Shown: positions 8,330-17,042 of the stretch, in pieces | Layout of the letters: each line of letters begins with the position of its first letter | How positions within the stretch are numbered: the stretch's first letter is position 1 | Assembly: GCF_003762925.1 (NCBI RefSeq) | Contig: NZ_RJUK01000001.1 | Location: 2,294,001-2,358,000, forward strand | Reading direction: 5' to 3' | From: Marinimicrobium koreense | Lineage (GTDB): Bacteria; Pseudomonadota; Gammaproteobacteria; Pseudomonadales; Cellvibrionaceae | DNA length: 64,000 nt | Position numbers and translations under genes: made by a program | The notes under the pieces: generated by a model | Database searches by the model: none | What the model saw: the letters and a program-made list of their open reading frames with translations, nothing else | Told to the model about the DNA's origin: nothing

Positions 8330-9258
8330 CTCTGCAGGAATTACTGGAACGTCACGCTCGACCGGCCACCGCCGGCGTGCCCGACTGGATGCTGGGCTGT
8401 TTTCGTCGCCGCTGCATCAGTTTCGCCAGTGGCGAGTCCGACAACCAGACCATCGTGTACTGGTTCCAGAGCCGCAATACCACCATCGATCTGCGACTGC
8501 CGGTTGCAGAGCAGCAGGTGCCCGCCAAGGCACTGAATGAATACAGCCCTGCGGAACTGCGCCGCATCACCGACTACGAAGGCTGGGAAGCGCGATCGCA
8601 ATGGGATGGCGAACTCATGAGCTGGTTTGACGAGACCGCACTGCAGACCCACAACCGCTGGCCGGAGCCGGCCGAGCTCAAGCGCATCGGCAACTGCATG
8701 ATCGAGTTCGCACCGAGCGGCGCCTACGTAGAGGATTGGCGCGCACAACCCTCCGAGGCCGGCCCCCTGATCGGACTGCGGATGATCGAGCAACGCAACC
8801 TGGATACCGGTGACTGCGTTCACCGCGGCGGCGGACTGATCATCGCAGGCGATCATGCGGCACTGGTGCTCGGTCGCCCGGAGCCGTTGTCGAACGATGC
8901 AAGCCTCCAGGAGCAACTTGAGTCGGCCAGTCCGGACACGATACAGCGCCTGTTCGATTTTGAAACCTCTGTAGCTCAGGGCTCAATAACCAAAGGCTTT
9001 ACCATTCACCACACCACCCGATCCGCCCGACTCGGCCAGCCCCTTTTGCCAGACGCCAGGTCCGACTGGTTCGTTGAAGACCAGGAGGTGCGCCACCGAT
9101 TTGAAATTGAGGGAGTCACCCACGAGCGCCGCTACCTGATCGACACCCTGGAGGCGCATTGCCCGTTCGATCTGCACACACCCTGGAGCTCAGAGGCCAA
9201 AGCCTGGTTCGGCCGGGAAGCCGCCACCCTGACCCGCTACACCCAAGTTCTCAATTAA
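8326..9258 (+). CDS. Unknown 310-residue protein of the guanidine-riboswitch operon
   Basis: Soluble protein with no signal peptide or membrane segment. It overlaps the oxygenase stop by 4 bp (ATGA), so the two are translationally coupled. I do not recognise the family with certainty. Two halves rich in W/G turns and beta-type alternation (about 15-190 and 195-300) look like a lipocalin/calycin-type fold, faintly resembling HRI1-like proteins. That is a weak impression. Its partner genes suggest a role with the oxygenase or its product. Confidence 0.75.
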   Translation: MTLQELLERHARPATAGVPDWMLGCFRRRCISFASGESDNQTIVYWFQSRNTTIDLRLPVAEQQVPAKALNEYSPAELRRITDYEGWEARSQWDGELMSWFDETALQTHNRWPEPAELKRIGNCMIEFAPSGAYVEDWRAQPSEAGPLIGLRMIEQRNLDTGDCVHRGGGLIIAGDHAALVLGRPEPLSNDASLQEQLESASPDTIQRLFDFETSVAQGSITKGFTIHHTTRSARLGQPLLPDARSDWFVEDQEVRHRFEIEGVTHERRYLIDTLEAHCPFDLHTPWSSEAKAWFGREAATLTRYTQVLN

Positions 9259-9277
9259 AAGCCACCGGAGAAACATC

Positions 9278-10345
9278 ATGACCCTTCGCATTCTGAAAAC
9301 CCTGACCCTGACCGCGCTGCTGTCGCTGTCCGCCGTTTTTGCCCACGCCCAGGAGGAACCGAAGAAATTCACATTGGCCTGGTCGATCTACGTCGGCTGG
9401 ATGCCCTGGTACTACATCAACGAAACCGGCCTGATGGACAAGTGGGCCGACAAGTACGGCATTGAAGTCGAGCTGGTACAGATCAACGACTACATTGAAC
9501 CGATCAATATGTACACCGCCGGGCGCTTCGATGGCGCGACCATGACCAACATGGATCTGCTGACCATTCCGGCGGCCTCAGGCGTCGACACCACGGCACT
9601 GATCACCGGCGATTATTCCAATGGCAACGACGCCGTGGTACTGAAAGACCGGGATAGCCTGGAAGACATAAAAGGTCTGGATGTCTACCTGTTGGAACTA
9701 TCGGTCTCCCACTACACGCTAGCCCGAGCGCTGGAATCGGTGGGCCTGACCGAGCGGGACATCAATGTCATCAACACCTCCGATGCGGATATCGCCAGCG
9801 CCTTCAACGACCCGGCGGTGCAGGCCAGTACCCTGTGGAACCCGCAACTGGCCGAAGTGATGAAGCACCCGAAAGCCAACAAGGTGTTTGACTCGACCCA
9901 GATTCCCGGTGAAATTCTGGACATCATGGCAGTCCGCACCGAAACCCTGGAAGCCAACCCCGAGCTGGGTAAAGCGGTCACCGGTGCCTGGTTTGAAGCC
10001 ATGGCGATCATGAATTCCGATACGCCGGAAGGTCGCGCCGCCAAGCAGATGATGGCCGAAGCGTCCGGCACTGATCTGGCCGGCTATCAGCTGCAACTCG
10101 ATGCCACCGAGCTGTTCTACACCCCGCAGCAGAAGCTGGCGTTTGCCACCAGCGAGCAACTGGCCGAAACCATGTCGTTCGTCACCGAGTTCTCCTTCCG
10201 CCACGGACTGCTGGGCGATGGGGCCCCGTCAGCCGATTACATCGGCATTGAATTGCCCAATGGCGACATCTGGGGTAACGAGAACAATGTAAAAATGCGT
10301 TTCAACAACGAGTTTGTCGAGATGGCAGCGGAAGGAAAACTGTAA
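9278..10345 (+). CDS. ABC transporter periplasmic binding protein (urea/guanidine-carboxylase-region type)
   Basis: Periplasmic solute-binding protein of 355 residues with a cleavable signal peptide ending AHAQ. The NMT1/TauA-like fold is clear. The N-terminal stretch (LAWSIYVGWMPWYYINETGL) and the segment MTNMDLLTIPAASGVDTTAL match the family found beside urea (now largely guanidine) carboxylases. The ribosome site GGAG is at 9267. It is the third gene of the riboswitch operon. No permease or ATPase follows. The hairpin at 10378 ends the operon, so partner subunits must be encoded elsewhere or are absent. Confidence 0.88.
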   Translation: MTLRILKTLTLTALLSLSAVFAHAQEEPKKFTLAWSIYVGWMPWYYINETGLMDKWADKYGIEVELVQINDYIEPINMYTAGRFDGATMTNMDLLTIPAASGVDTTALITGDYSNGNDAVVLKDRDSLEDIKGLDVYLLELSVSHYTLARALESVGLTERDINVINTSDADIASAFNDPAVQASTLWNPQLAEVMKHPKANKVFDSTQIPGEILDIMAVRTETLEANPELGKAVTGAWFEAMAIMNSDTPEGRAAKQMMAEASGTDLAGYQLQLDATELFYTPQQKLAFATSEQLAETMSFVTEFSFRHGLLGDGAPSADYIGIELPNGDIWGNENNVKMRFNNEFVEMAAEGKL

Positions 10346-10377
10346 AGGTAAGCGGAAGCGGTAAAGGATGAGCCCAA

Positions 10378-10408
10378 TACGGCACTGACCCGGAAAGTCA
10401 GTGCCGTA
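10378..10408. terminator. Bidirectional terminator-like hairpin
   Basis: A perfect 12-bp stem (TACGGCACTGAC / GTCAGTGCCGTA) with loop CCGGAAA. It sits 32 bp after the binding-protein stop and overlaps the last codons of the convergent tetR gene. There is no T-tract, so it may be a shared terminator or an mRNA 3' stabiliser. Confidence 0.65.
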
Positions 10409-11003
10409 CCCGGTAGCCATCGAGCAACGTATTCACATCTTCGAGCAATGGTTCCAGCGTCTGATCGTCCACATGCCGCTGGGCAAAAGTGCGCAAGCCC
10501 ATGATCTGCACCTGAAGCAAACGCGCCAGCCGCTCACAATCGACATCCCCACGCAGTTCGCCCTCGCGCTGGGCGCGCTTGAGCAAGTCCTCGAAGATCT
10601 CCTCAATGTCGGTCAACAGCTCATTGACCCGGGTTCCCAAAGGCTCATCCTCCTCGGTCACCTCCAGTAGCGTTTTTACAATCATGCAGGCACGCGCGGG
10701 CGGTTCAGACGCCGGAGAGTCCCCGATGACCATGTGGCGCAAAAAAGCCTGCAGGGCATTCATGGGGGATTGGGCCGCCTTGAGCTGCTCGTCCAGCTGT
10801 TTCAGTAAGTCCGAGGCGTAGACATCCAGCGCCTCCAGAAACAGGGACTGTTTACTGCCAAAGGCGGCGTAGAGACTCCCGGGGCGCATATCCAGCGCCA
10901 GCTCCAACTGCTTGAGCGAGGTACCGTGGTAGCCCCGGGCCCAGAACAGCGATACCGCTTTGTCGAGAGCGGTCTTGCGGTCGTATTTGGCGGCTCTTGG
11001 CAT
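10398..11003 (-). CDS. TetR family regulator (paralogue 1)
   Basis: Transcriptional repressor of 201 residues. The N-terminal helix-turn-helix (about residues 8-55) contains RGYHGTSLKQLELAL and then GSLYAAFGSK. The C-terminal ligand domain carries a TetR_C segment with PPARACMIVKTLLEV. It is clearly homologous along its whole length to the TetR at 44525-45139, with identical stretches in the HTH and in the PPARACMIVKTLLEV region. Start ATG 11003 with GAGG upstream. It is divergent from the DUF1853 gene. Its target is unknown. Confidence 0.9.
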   Translation of the reverse strand: MPRAAKYDRKTALDKAVSLFWARGYHGTSLKQLELALDMRPGSLYAAFGSKQSLFLEALDVYASDLLKQLDEQLKAAQSPMNALQAFLRHMVIGDSPASEPPARACMIVKTLLEVTEEDEPLGTRVNELLTDIEEIFEDLLKRAQREGELRGDVDCERLARLLQVQIMGLRTFAQRHVDDQTLEPLLEDVNTLLDGYRVRH

Positions 11004-11120
11004 GGTGCTTACCTCGGGTCTTCAGGGGCGTGGCCACCATTTGACCACAGTTCAGCCTGCTTCTCAAAAGTAAAACCCGGGTCAAAGGTAAAACCCGAAC
11101 AACTGGGATACACTGGCCCC

Positions 11121-12020
11121 ATGAGCACCCCCATTCCCGCGACGCGCTATTCATCGAGCCCCCTACGCCACCTCGCCTGGCTGCTGAGTGCACCACCGCT
11201 CTGGCAGGAGGCCTGGCGCTGGCATCTATCACCCCACGAACAGGAGCGCATCCGCATGACGCTGGACCATTGGGCTGCCCACCCGGAAGCGGGCCCAGCG
11301 TTCCTCAGGGACACACCGCCGCCGCGCCTGGGGTTGTATTTTGAACGCCTGTACGACTGCCTGATGACCGAGCTGTTGGGGTGGGAAAAAGTGATCAACA
11401 ATCTGCCGATTCGGGGACAGGGACGAACCCTGGGCGAGCTGGATTTTATTTTTCGTAACCCCGATACCGGCGAGCTTGAGCACCACGAAATTGCCGTGAA
11501 GTTCTACCTGGGCCATCCGGCCCCCGATGGCATTGAGCCACTCTGGTACGGTCCCAACGCCCGGGACCGACTGGACCTGAAAACCCGCCACCTGCGTGAG
11601 CACCAGAGCCGATTGACCCACCGCCCGGAAACCACAGAAGCCCTGCGGGCGCTCGGCATCGACACGCCCCGCACCGCCCGGGTCATCATGCCCGGCTACC
11701 TGTTCTATCCCTGGCAGGAGGACTACCCCGCGCCGGTCCAGGCCCCACCAGATCATTTGCGCGGGCACTGGTTGTATCTGGAAGACATCGAACAGGTGGA
11801 CACCCGTCACTGGGTGCCACTGAAAAAGCCCCACTGGCTCGGGCCCTGGATGCAGACCTCAACTCCCGACGTCAAGGCCACCCAGGCCACACTCGCGCAG
11901 ATTCACGAGAGAGCAACCCCTCGCCTGTTTTCCGCCTTGGCACCCGACCCGGAATCCGGCTACTGGGTCGAGCGCGACCGCTTTTTTGTCATGCCCAGCG
12001 CTTGGCCCGACAGAGCCTGA
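11121..12020 (+). CDS. DUF1853 family protein
   Basis: Conserved cytoplasmic protein of 299 residues of unknown function. Family sequences include LGLYFERLYDCLMTELL and GRTLGELDFIFRN, followed by EIAVKFYL. The spaced D/E...E-x-K residues (LDFIF...HHEIAVKFYL) resemble a nuclease-type PD-(D/E)XK core. That is an observation, not a proven activity. The ATG at 11121 is preferred over the upstream open frame, which runs into tetR. A tandem copy of TAAAACCCGG/TAAAACCCGA lies at 11068-11098. Confidence 0.8.
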   Translation: MSTPIPATRYSSSPLRHLAWLLSAPPLWQEAWRWHLSPHEQERIRMTLDHWAAHPEAGPAFLRDTPPPRLGLYFERLYDCLMTELLGWEKVINNLPIRGQGRTLGELDFIFRNPDTGELEHHEIAVKFYLGHPAPDGIEPLWYGPNARDRLDLKTRHLREHQSRLTHRPETTEALRALGIDTPRTARVIMPGYLFYPWQEDYPAPVQAPPDHLRGHWLYLEDIEQVDTRHWVPLKKPHWLGPWMQTSTPDVKATQATLAQIHERATPRLFSALAPDPESGYWVERDRFFVMPSAWPDRA

Positions 12021-12030
12021 AATCTCTCAA

Positions 12031-12969
12031 TCACGGCTCGTGCATAAACCGCAGAAATTCCCGGTAGTCATTGACCTCATTGGTTGACCCTGACGTGAAC
12101 CGGATCAACTGACCCGGCTGGCGCTGAGCCAGTGCAAAGGCATCCAGCGGGTGAACCGTACCCAGTTTGGGATAGCCACCGATGGTCTGACGGTCTTTGA
12201 GTAAAATGATGGGCTGACCACTGGGAGGGACCTGAATGGCGCCAAAGGGAATGCCTTCGGAGACAATCCCTCCTTCGGTCGGATGCAGCCCCGGCCCGTC
12301 CAGGCGGACGCCCATGCGATCGCTCTGGGTGGATACCCGATACTCACTGGCGTAAAACCGGTTCATCTGCGCGTCGTCAAACAGGGCCCGCTGCTGGCCT
12401 TCCATCACTCGCACAGTCAGCGGTTCAGCGTAGTCGGGAATAAAGCGCGGCGGCACTCGGCGCAACATTCCGGGCTCACTAACGGCACAGGGCAAACGGT
12501 CGCCCTCCTGTAACGGGCGCCCCCGACCATCGAGCCCGCCCATCTGCTCGCGCACCACCGTCGCTACCGACCCGAACGCATGAGCGACCACAAACCCGCC
12601 GGCCACCGCCAGGTAGGCCCGAACACCACTGCGGGGAAATCCGAATTGCAGCCGATCGCCGGCCTTGACGTTATGGGTCTGCCAATTGGCCAATGCCACG
12701 CCATTACAGCTTGCCTGCAGGTCAGCACCGGTCAGGGCAATGCGGATGGCTTTCTCTACTCTTAATTCCAGCCCCCCCAGTGTAATTTCCAGGGCAGCAC
12801 TGTTGGGTGAATTATCCAGGAGCTTGTTGGCCCAGAGAAACGCCTGCTCATCCGCGGCCCCTCCGGGGGTCAGCCCCAGGTGCTGATAGCCAAACCGCCC
12901 CAGGTCCTGCAGCAGCGTCAGCATACCGGGCTTGATTACGGTCAGTCCGAAGGTGGGACGATCAGTCAT
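12031..12969 (-). CDS. pxpC: 5-oxoprolinase subunit PxpC
   Basis: Biotin-dependent-carboxylase-like (KipA/AHS2) subunit of the prokaryotic 5-oxoprolinase, which opens 5-oxoproline to glutamate using ATP. The 312-residue protein has AHS2 family hallmarks: LQDLGRFGYQHLGLTPGGAAD near the N-terminus, ALEITLGG, and later KDRQTIGGYPKLGTV. ATG 12969 overlaps the pxpB stop by 8 bp. The long upstream open frame belongs to pxpB on another frame. Confidence 0.93.
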   Translation of the reverse strand: MTDRPTFGLTVIKPGMLTLLQDLGRFGYQHLGLTPGGAADEQAFLWANKLLDNSPNSAALEITLGGLELRVEKAIRIALTGADLQASCNGVALANWQTHNVKAGDRLQFGFPRSGVRAYLAVAGGFVVAHAFGSVATVVREQMGGLDGRGRPLQEGDRLPCAVSEPGMLRRVPPRFIPDYAEPLTVRVMEGQQRALFDDAQMNRFYASEYRVSTQSDRMGVRLDGPGLHPTEGGIVSEGIPFGAIQVPPSGQPIILLKDRQTIGGYPKLGTVHPLDAFALAQRQPGQLIRFTSGSTNEVNDYREFLRFMHEP

Positions 12970-13654
12970 CCAGCCACCCTCCCTGCGCGAGAAACTCGTC
13001 CCGGCTGATGGACACAAACCGCACCCGGTCGCCCGGTGCGACCGGGCATAAGTTGTCCCGGTCGGAGTCGAACATCTTGAGCGCGGTGCGCCCCAGGAGA
13101 TTCCAGCCGCCCGGTGTACTGACCGGATACACTGCCGTCTGCCGGTCTGCCAGCGCCACTGAGCCGACCGGTACGCTCTTTCGGGGACTGTCCAAGCGCG
13201 GCGTGGCCAACTCGTCCGCCACCTCGCCGAGATAGGCAAAACCCGGCGCAAAACCGATGGTATACACCGTGTATTCCCGCGCGGTATGGCGGCGAACAGC
13301 CTCGTCGATTGTAATCCGGTGAAAAGCGGCCACTCGCTCCAGATCGGGTCCTACCGAGGGGTGGTAGTACACCGGAATCTCCACCAGATGGCCGACCTGG
13401 GAAGGCGCCGTGGGTAGCTCGCTCAGTAACGACTCAATGAGGGGAGCGAGGCTATCAAACGATTCGTATCGCGGGTCAAAACCGACCAGCAAGGTGGTAT
13501 AAGAGGGCACCAGATCTCGCACACGGCCGGTCAACCGGCTGGCGAGACAATCCGTGGCCGCACGAATTTTTGGCACCAGAGCGGGGTCAATACGATCACC
13601 AAAGCGCAGCAGGAGGCCGTCCGCTCCGGCGGGCTCTAGAGTCCAGTCCGCCAA
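12962..13654 (-). CDS. pxpB: 5-oxoprolinase subunit PxpB
   Basis: KipI/AHS1-family subunit of 5-oxoprolinase, 230 residues. The diagnostic central stretch is present: YTIGFAPGFAYLGEV and then LATPRLDSPRKSVPVGSVA, with TPGGWNLLGRT. The start is TTG at 13654, preceded by AGGAG inside the end of pxpA. Its reading begins just 3 bp after the pxpA stop. It forms one operon with pxpA and pxpC. Confidence 0.93.
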   Translation of the reverse strand: MADWTLEPAGADGLLLRFGDRIDPALVPKIRAATDCLASRLTGRVRDLVPSYTTLLVGFDPRYESFDSLAPLIESLLSELPTAPSQVGHLVEIPVYYHPSVGPDLERVAAFHRITIDEAVRRHTAREYTVYTIGFAPGFAYLGEVADELATPRLDSPRKSVPVGSVALADRQTAVYPVSTPGGWNLLGRTALKMFDSDRDNLCPVAPGDRVRFVSISRDEFLAQGGWLDD

Positions 13655-13657
13655 AGG

Positions 13658-14431
13658 TCAGTTCTCCTGGTACCAGCCATCCAATGCATCACGAATACGC
13701 CGCACCGACCGCACCGAGTCGTCGTTATCTCCGTGCACACACAGGGTGGTGGCATCGAGGGTCAGCGTCTTTCCCTCCAGCGTCTGCACCTGGCCACTGG
13801 TAGCCAGGCTGAGCGCCTGGGCCACAATCACTTCGGGATCATTATGAACGGCTCCGGGCACAGACCGCGGCACCAGAAACCCCTGCTCATCGTAGGCCCG
13901 ATCCGCAAACGCCTCAAACCACAGCCGCACCCCGAATTCATCGGCCACTGTCCCCACAGCTTCGTTATCGGCCGTGGCCAAAACCATCAAAGGCAAAGAG
14001 GCATCGTAGGTCGCCACCGCTTCCAGTACGGCACGCAGTACCGACTCATGGCGCATCATATCGTTGTACAGGGCGCCGTGGGGTTTGACATGAGAGAGCG
14101 CCATTCCGTGCACTTTGGCAATACCGGCAAGAGCGCCGATCTGATAATGCGCCAGGGCCACAATCTCCAGAGGGCTGCACTGCATACTGCGGCGGCCGAA
14201 GCCCTGCAGATCCGGATAACTGGGATGGGCGCCAATATCAACTCCGGCCTGCTTGGCCAACAGCACCGTGCGAGTCATGGTGACCGGGTCCGAGGCGTGG
14301 AAGCCGCAGGCAATATTGGCCAGATCCACCAGCGGCATGACGTCTTCATCCCGCCCCATGGTCCAGGGACCAAAGCTCTCGCCCATATCGCAGTTGAGCA
14401 GTAGCCGGTTGCGCGGCTGGCCGAATGTCAT
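13658..14431 (-). CDS. pxpA: 5-oxoprolinase subunit PxpA (LamB/YcsF)
   Basis: LamB/YcsF family subunit of 5-oxoprolinase, 257 residues. The N-terminal [13 protein letters not shown] and [12 protein letters not shown] match the family start. [15 protein letters not shown] and [12 protein letters not shown] are also conserved. ATG 14431 has GGAGAGG 6 nt upstream and fits the family start better than the open frame reaching 14461. First gene of the pxpABC operon. Confidence 0.94.
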   Translation of the reverse strand: MTFGQPRNRLLLNCDMGESFGPWTMGRDEDVMPLVDLANIACGFHASDPVTMTRTVLLAKQAGVDIGAHPSYPDLQGFGRRSMQCSPLEIVALAHYQIGALAGIAKVHGMALSHVKPHGALYNDMMRHESVLRAVLEAVATYDASLPLMVLATADNEAVGTVADEFGVRLWFEAFADRAYDEQGFLVPRSVPGAVHNDPEVIVAQALSLATSGQVQTLEGKTLTLDATTLCVHGDNDDSVRSVRRIRDALDGWYQEN

Positions 14432-14534
14432 AGAGGCCTCTCCAAGCGTCAGTAGTTGCACGAGTTTACCCTAATCACCGGAATCGGTTCGAGGGCATGT
14501 TGGGAAGCGGAGCGCCGGGGGCTCCCGTATATCG

Positions 14535-14549
14535 TATTGTCCTACAATA
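14535..14549. promoter_or_regulatory. Inverted repeat TATTGT-CCT-ACAATA, GntR-like operator
   Basis: A 6-bp inverted repeat with a 3-bp spacer, 67 bp upstream of the GH105 fusion start. TTGT..ACAA half-sites are typical of FadR-subfamily GntR regulators, many of which sense uronates. No such regulator is in the window, so the assignment rests on the motif and the target's likely substrate. Confidence 0.45.
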
Positions 14550-14615
14550 AGTGCTAGCATTCTTGCTGCGTAAAAACGGCATAAACAATAAAACGAGAGA
14601 ATGGAGAACAACCGC

Positions 14616-17042
14616 ATGAGATTCCTTGCGCGCGCCCTATCGCTATGCACATTACTGCTGGCCGCTGGCTGTCAGCATACGGCGGAACCCCGCTCCCCGG
14701 AGCTCACATCCGAATCGGTCAAAAACCTGACCCAAAAAGTGGCCGACTGGCAGATCGAGCATTTCGAGGAGCAGGGCAAGTACCGCGCCCTGCCTCAGGA
14801 CCCACCGGACTGGGCCAACCGGGAGCAATACCACGACCTGGAGTGGCACAACGGCGCGCTCTACGCGGGCATGAACCAGTGGCGCAAAATCGCCGACGAT
14901 CCCAAGTATACCGAGTGGTTGAAGATGATCGGCGAGCGCAACGACTGGGCCCTGCACCGGCGCCCCTACCATGCCGATGACCACGTGGTGGGCCAGTTCT
15001 ACCTCGCCCTGTACGAAGACTTCAATGACCCGGCCATGCTGAACCCGGTGCGGTCCCAATTTGACTGGATACTGGAAAACCCGAAAACCGGTACCCTGGA
15101 CTGGAATGCCGAAAACACCCACGCACACGAGCGCTGGGGCTGGTGTGATGCCCTGTTTATGGCGCCCCCAGTGTGGGCCCGGCTGGCGAAAGTCACTGGA
15201 GAGGAAAAGTACCTGGATTTCATGCACCAGGAATACCTCGCCACCTATGACCTGCTCTGGAGTGAAGAGGATCAGCTGTTCTTTCGGGACTCCAGTTTCT
15301 TCGATCAGCGCGAGAAAAACGGCGAAAACATTTACTGGTCCAGAGGCAATGGCTGGGTATTCGCCGGCCTGGCGCTGATGATTCCCGATCTGCCTAGAGA
15401 CTGGGAGCAACGGGATTTCTATCTCGAACTCTATAAAAAAATGGCTCGCAAGATCCGCTCCGTCCAGCGAGACGATGGTACCTGGTCCATGGGGCTGCTC
15501 GGCGACCCCGCGCAGTATCCGATCAAGGAAACCAGTGGCACGGCGTTTTTCACCTTTGGCCTGGCCTGGGGCATCAACGAGGGCATTCTGGATCGAGACA
15601 CGTATGAACCAGTGGTACTGAACGCCTGGCAGGCGCTGGCCGATGCGGTGACCGATGAAGGCCTGTTGGGGCATGTGCAACCGGTCGGCGCCGCACCGGG
15701 GGAGTCCTTCCCGGATTACACCGAAGTCTATGGCGTCGGTGCCTTTCTGGCCGCAGGCTCGGAAGTCTACAAGCTGCTTGAGTCACAGGAAACGGCCAAC
15801 GATCAAGCCGCCAAGCCCACCGTTCAGACCTTCATGCACAACAGCGGCTGGTGCTGGTTTCAGGACCCGCGCGCCATCATTCACGACGGGCAGTTGATCA
15901 TCGGCGGGGTGGCAGGCAACGGCATCGGCGACGCGGCGGTGGGGGTATACGATCTGGAAAATCGGGTCATCCTGGGCAGAACCAGCCTGCACAAGCACTT
16001 TGACCATGACGATCACAATACCCCGGCGTTTTTTGCCCGTCCGGACGACAGTCTGCTGGCGGTGTACGCCCGTCACAGCACCGAGAACAAGCACTATTAC
16101 CGCTTCTCCGATAGCGACGATTACCTGAGCTGGGGCGAAGAGCACACGCTGGAGAGCGGCGAGCCGGTTACCTATATGAACCTGTACGCTCTGGCCGCCG
16201 AAGACACTCTTTACAACTTCTACCGGGGCATTGAATGGAACCCCACCTTCGTCACCTCCAATGATGAAGGCGCCAGCTGGGGCGACCCCGTTCACTTCAT
16301 CAAAAGTGAGGTGGAAGGGCGCAACCGACCCTACCCCCGCTACGCCAGCAACGGACAGGACACCATCGCCGTTTCCTTTACCGACGCTCACCCACGAGTG
16401 CACGGCACCAGTATTTACTACGCCGAATTCCGGAATGGCAGTTTCTACAAGGCTGATGGTAGCTTCATCAAAAACCTGAAGAGGGATGGGCCGCTGAAGC
16501 CATCAGAGGCCGAGCGGATATTCGAGGGCGGGGGCGGCGGTTTCCGGGGCCACGAACTCAGCGCTCACAACAGCGCCTGGACCAGCTCGATCGTACTGGA
16601 CGAGCAGGGTCATCCCCATATCGGCTACTCGCTCTACCTGAGCAATAACGACCAACGCTACCGCCTGGCGTCCTGGGATGGAGCGCAGTGGATTGATCGG
16701 GAAGTGGCCCACGCCGGCGGCCGACTGTACGAGCGCGAAGCGAGCTATACCGGGCTGATCACGCTCGACCCGTCAGACCCGAACCACGTGGTGATTTCGA
16801 CAGATGTTCACCCAAAAACCGGGGAAGCATTGGGCGGCAAACATCAGATTTTTCGCGCGCATATTGGCGAGGGACAGAAAACCGCTGACATTCAGTGGGA
16901 ACAGGTGACCGATGATCCGGCGCGCCACAACATCCGCCCCATGATCATTCCGCAGGAATCCCATAGCGTCATTGCCTGGCAGCGCGGGCAATACACTACC
17001 TACACCGATTATTACCTGGATACCGTGGGGATCGTTTACTGA
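14616..17042 (+). CDS. GH105 - BNR_4 (PL24/25-like) fusion lipoprotein
   Basis: Predicted lipoprotein of 808 residues (signal MRFLARALSLCTLLLAAGC), outer-membrane or periplasmic. Residues about 40-395 form a GH105 (alpha/alpha)6 unsaturated uronyl hydrolase. WGWCDALFMAPPVWARLA includes the expected catalytic Asp. Residues about 410-808 form a BNR_4 seven-bladed propeller like PL24/PL25 ulvan lyases. It begins NSGWCWFQDPRAI and contains DHDDHNTPAFFA and RHSTENKHYYRFS. A lyase and the hydrolase that removes its unsaturated product in one chain would be an efficient polyuronide degrader. The polysaccharide (ulvan-like) is inferred. GGAGA at 14603 favours ATG 14616 over 14601. Confidence 0.87.
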   Translation: MRFLARALSLCTLLLAAGCQHTAEPRSPELTSESVKNLTQKVADWQIEHFEEQGKYRALPQDPPDWANREQYHDLEWHNGALYAGMNQWRKIADDPKYTEWLKMIGERNDWALHRRPYHADDHVVGQFYLALYEDFNDPAMLNPVRSQFDWILENPKTGTLDWNAENTHAHERWGWCDALFMAPPVWARLAKVTGEEKYLDFMHQEYLATYDLLWSEEDQLFFRDSSFFDQREKNGENIYWSRGNGWVFAGLALMIPDLPRDWEQRDFYLELYKKMARKIRSVQRDDGTWSMGLLGDPAQYPIKETSGTAFFTFGLAWGINEGILDRDTYEPVVLNAWQALADAVTDEGLLGHVQPVGAAPGESFPDYTEVYGVGAFLAAGSEVYKLLESQETANDQAAKPTVQTFMHNSGWCWFQDPRAIIHDGQLIIGGVAGNGIGDAAVGVYDLENRVILGRTSLHKHFDHDDHNTPAFFARPDDSLLAVYARHSTENKHYYRFSDSDDYLSWGEEHTLESGEPVTYMNLYALAAEDTLYNFYRGIEWNPTFVTSNDEGASWGDPVHFIKSEVEGRNRPYPRYASNGQDTIAVSFTDAHPRVHGTSIYYAEFRNGSFYKADGSFIKNLKRDGPLKPSEAERIFEGGGGGFRGHELSAHNSAWTSSIVLDEQGHPHIGYSLYLSNNDQRYRLASWDGAQWIDREVAHAGGRLYEREASYTGLITLDPSDPNHVVISTDVHPKTGEALGGKHQIFRAHIGEGQKTADIQWEQVTDDPARHNIRPMIIPQESHSVIAWQRGQYTTYTDYYLDTVGIVY

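Noticed and set aside
12031-14431. pxpABC read as urea carboxylase/allophanate hydrolase of a guanidine pathway
   Set aside because: The AHS1/AHS2 proteins with LamB/YcsF form 5-oxoprolinase. No carboxylase or amidase domain is present.
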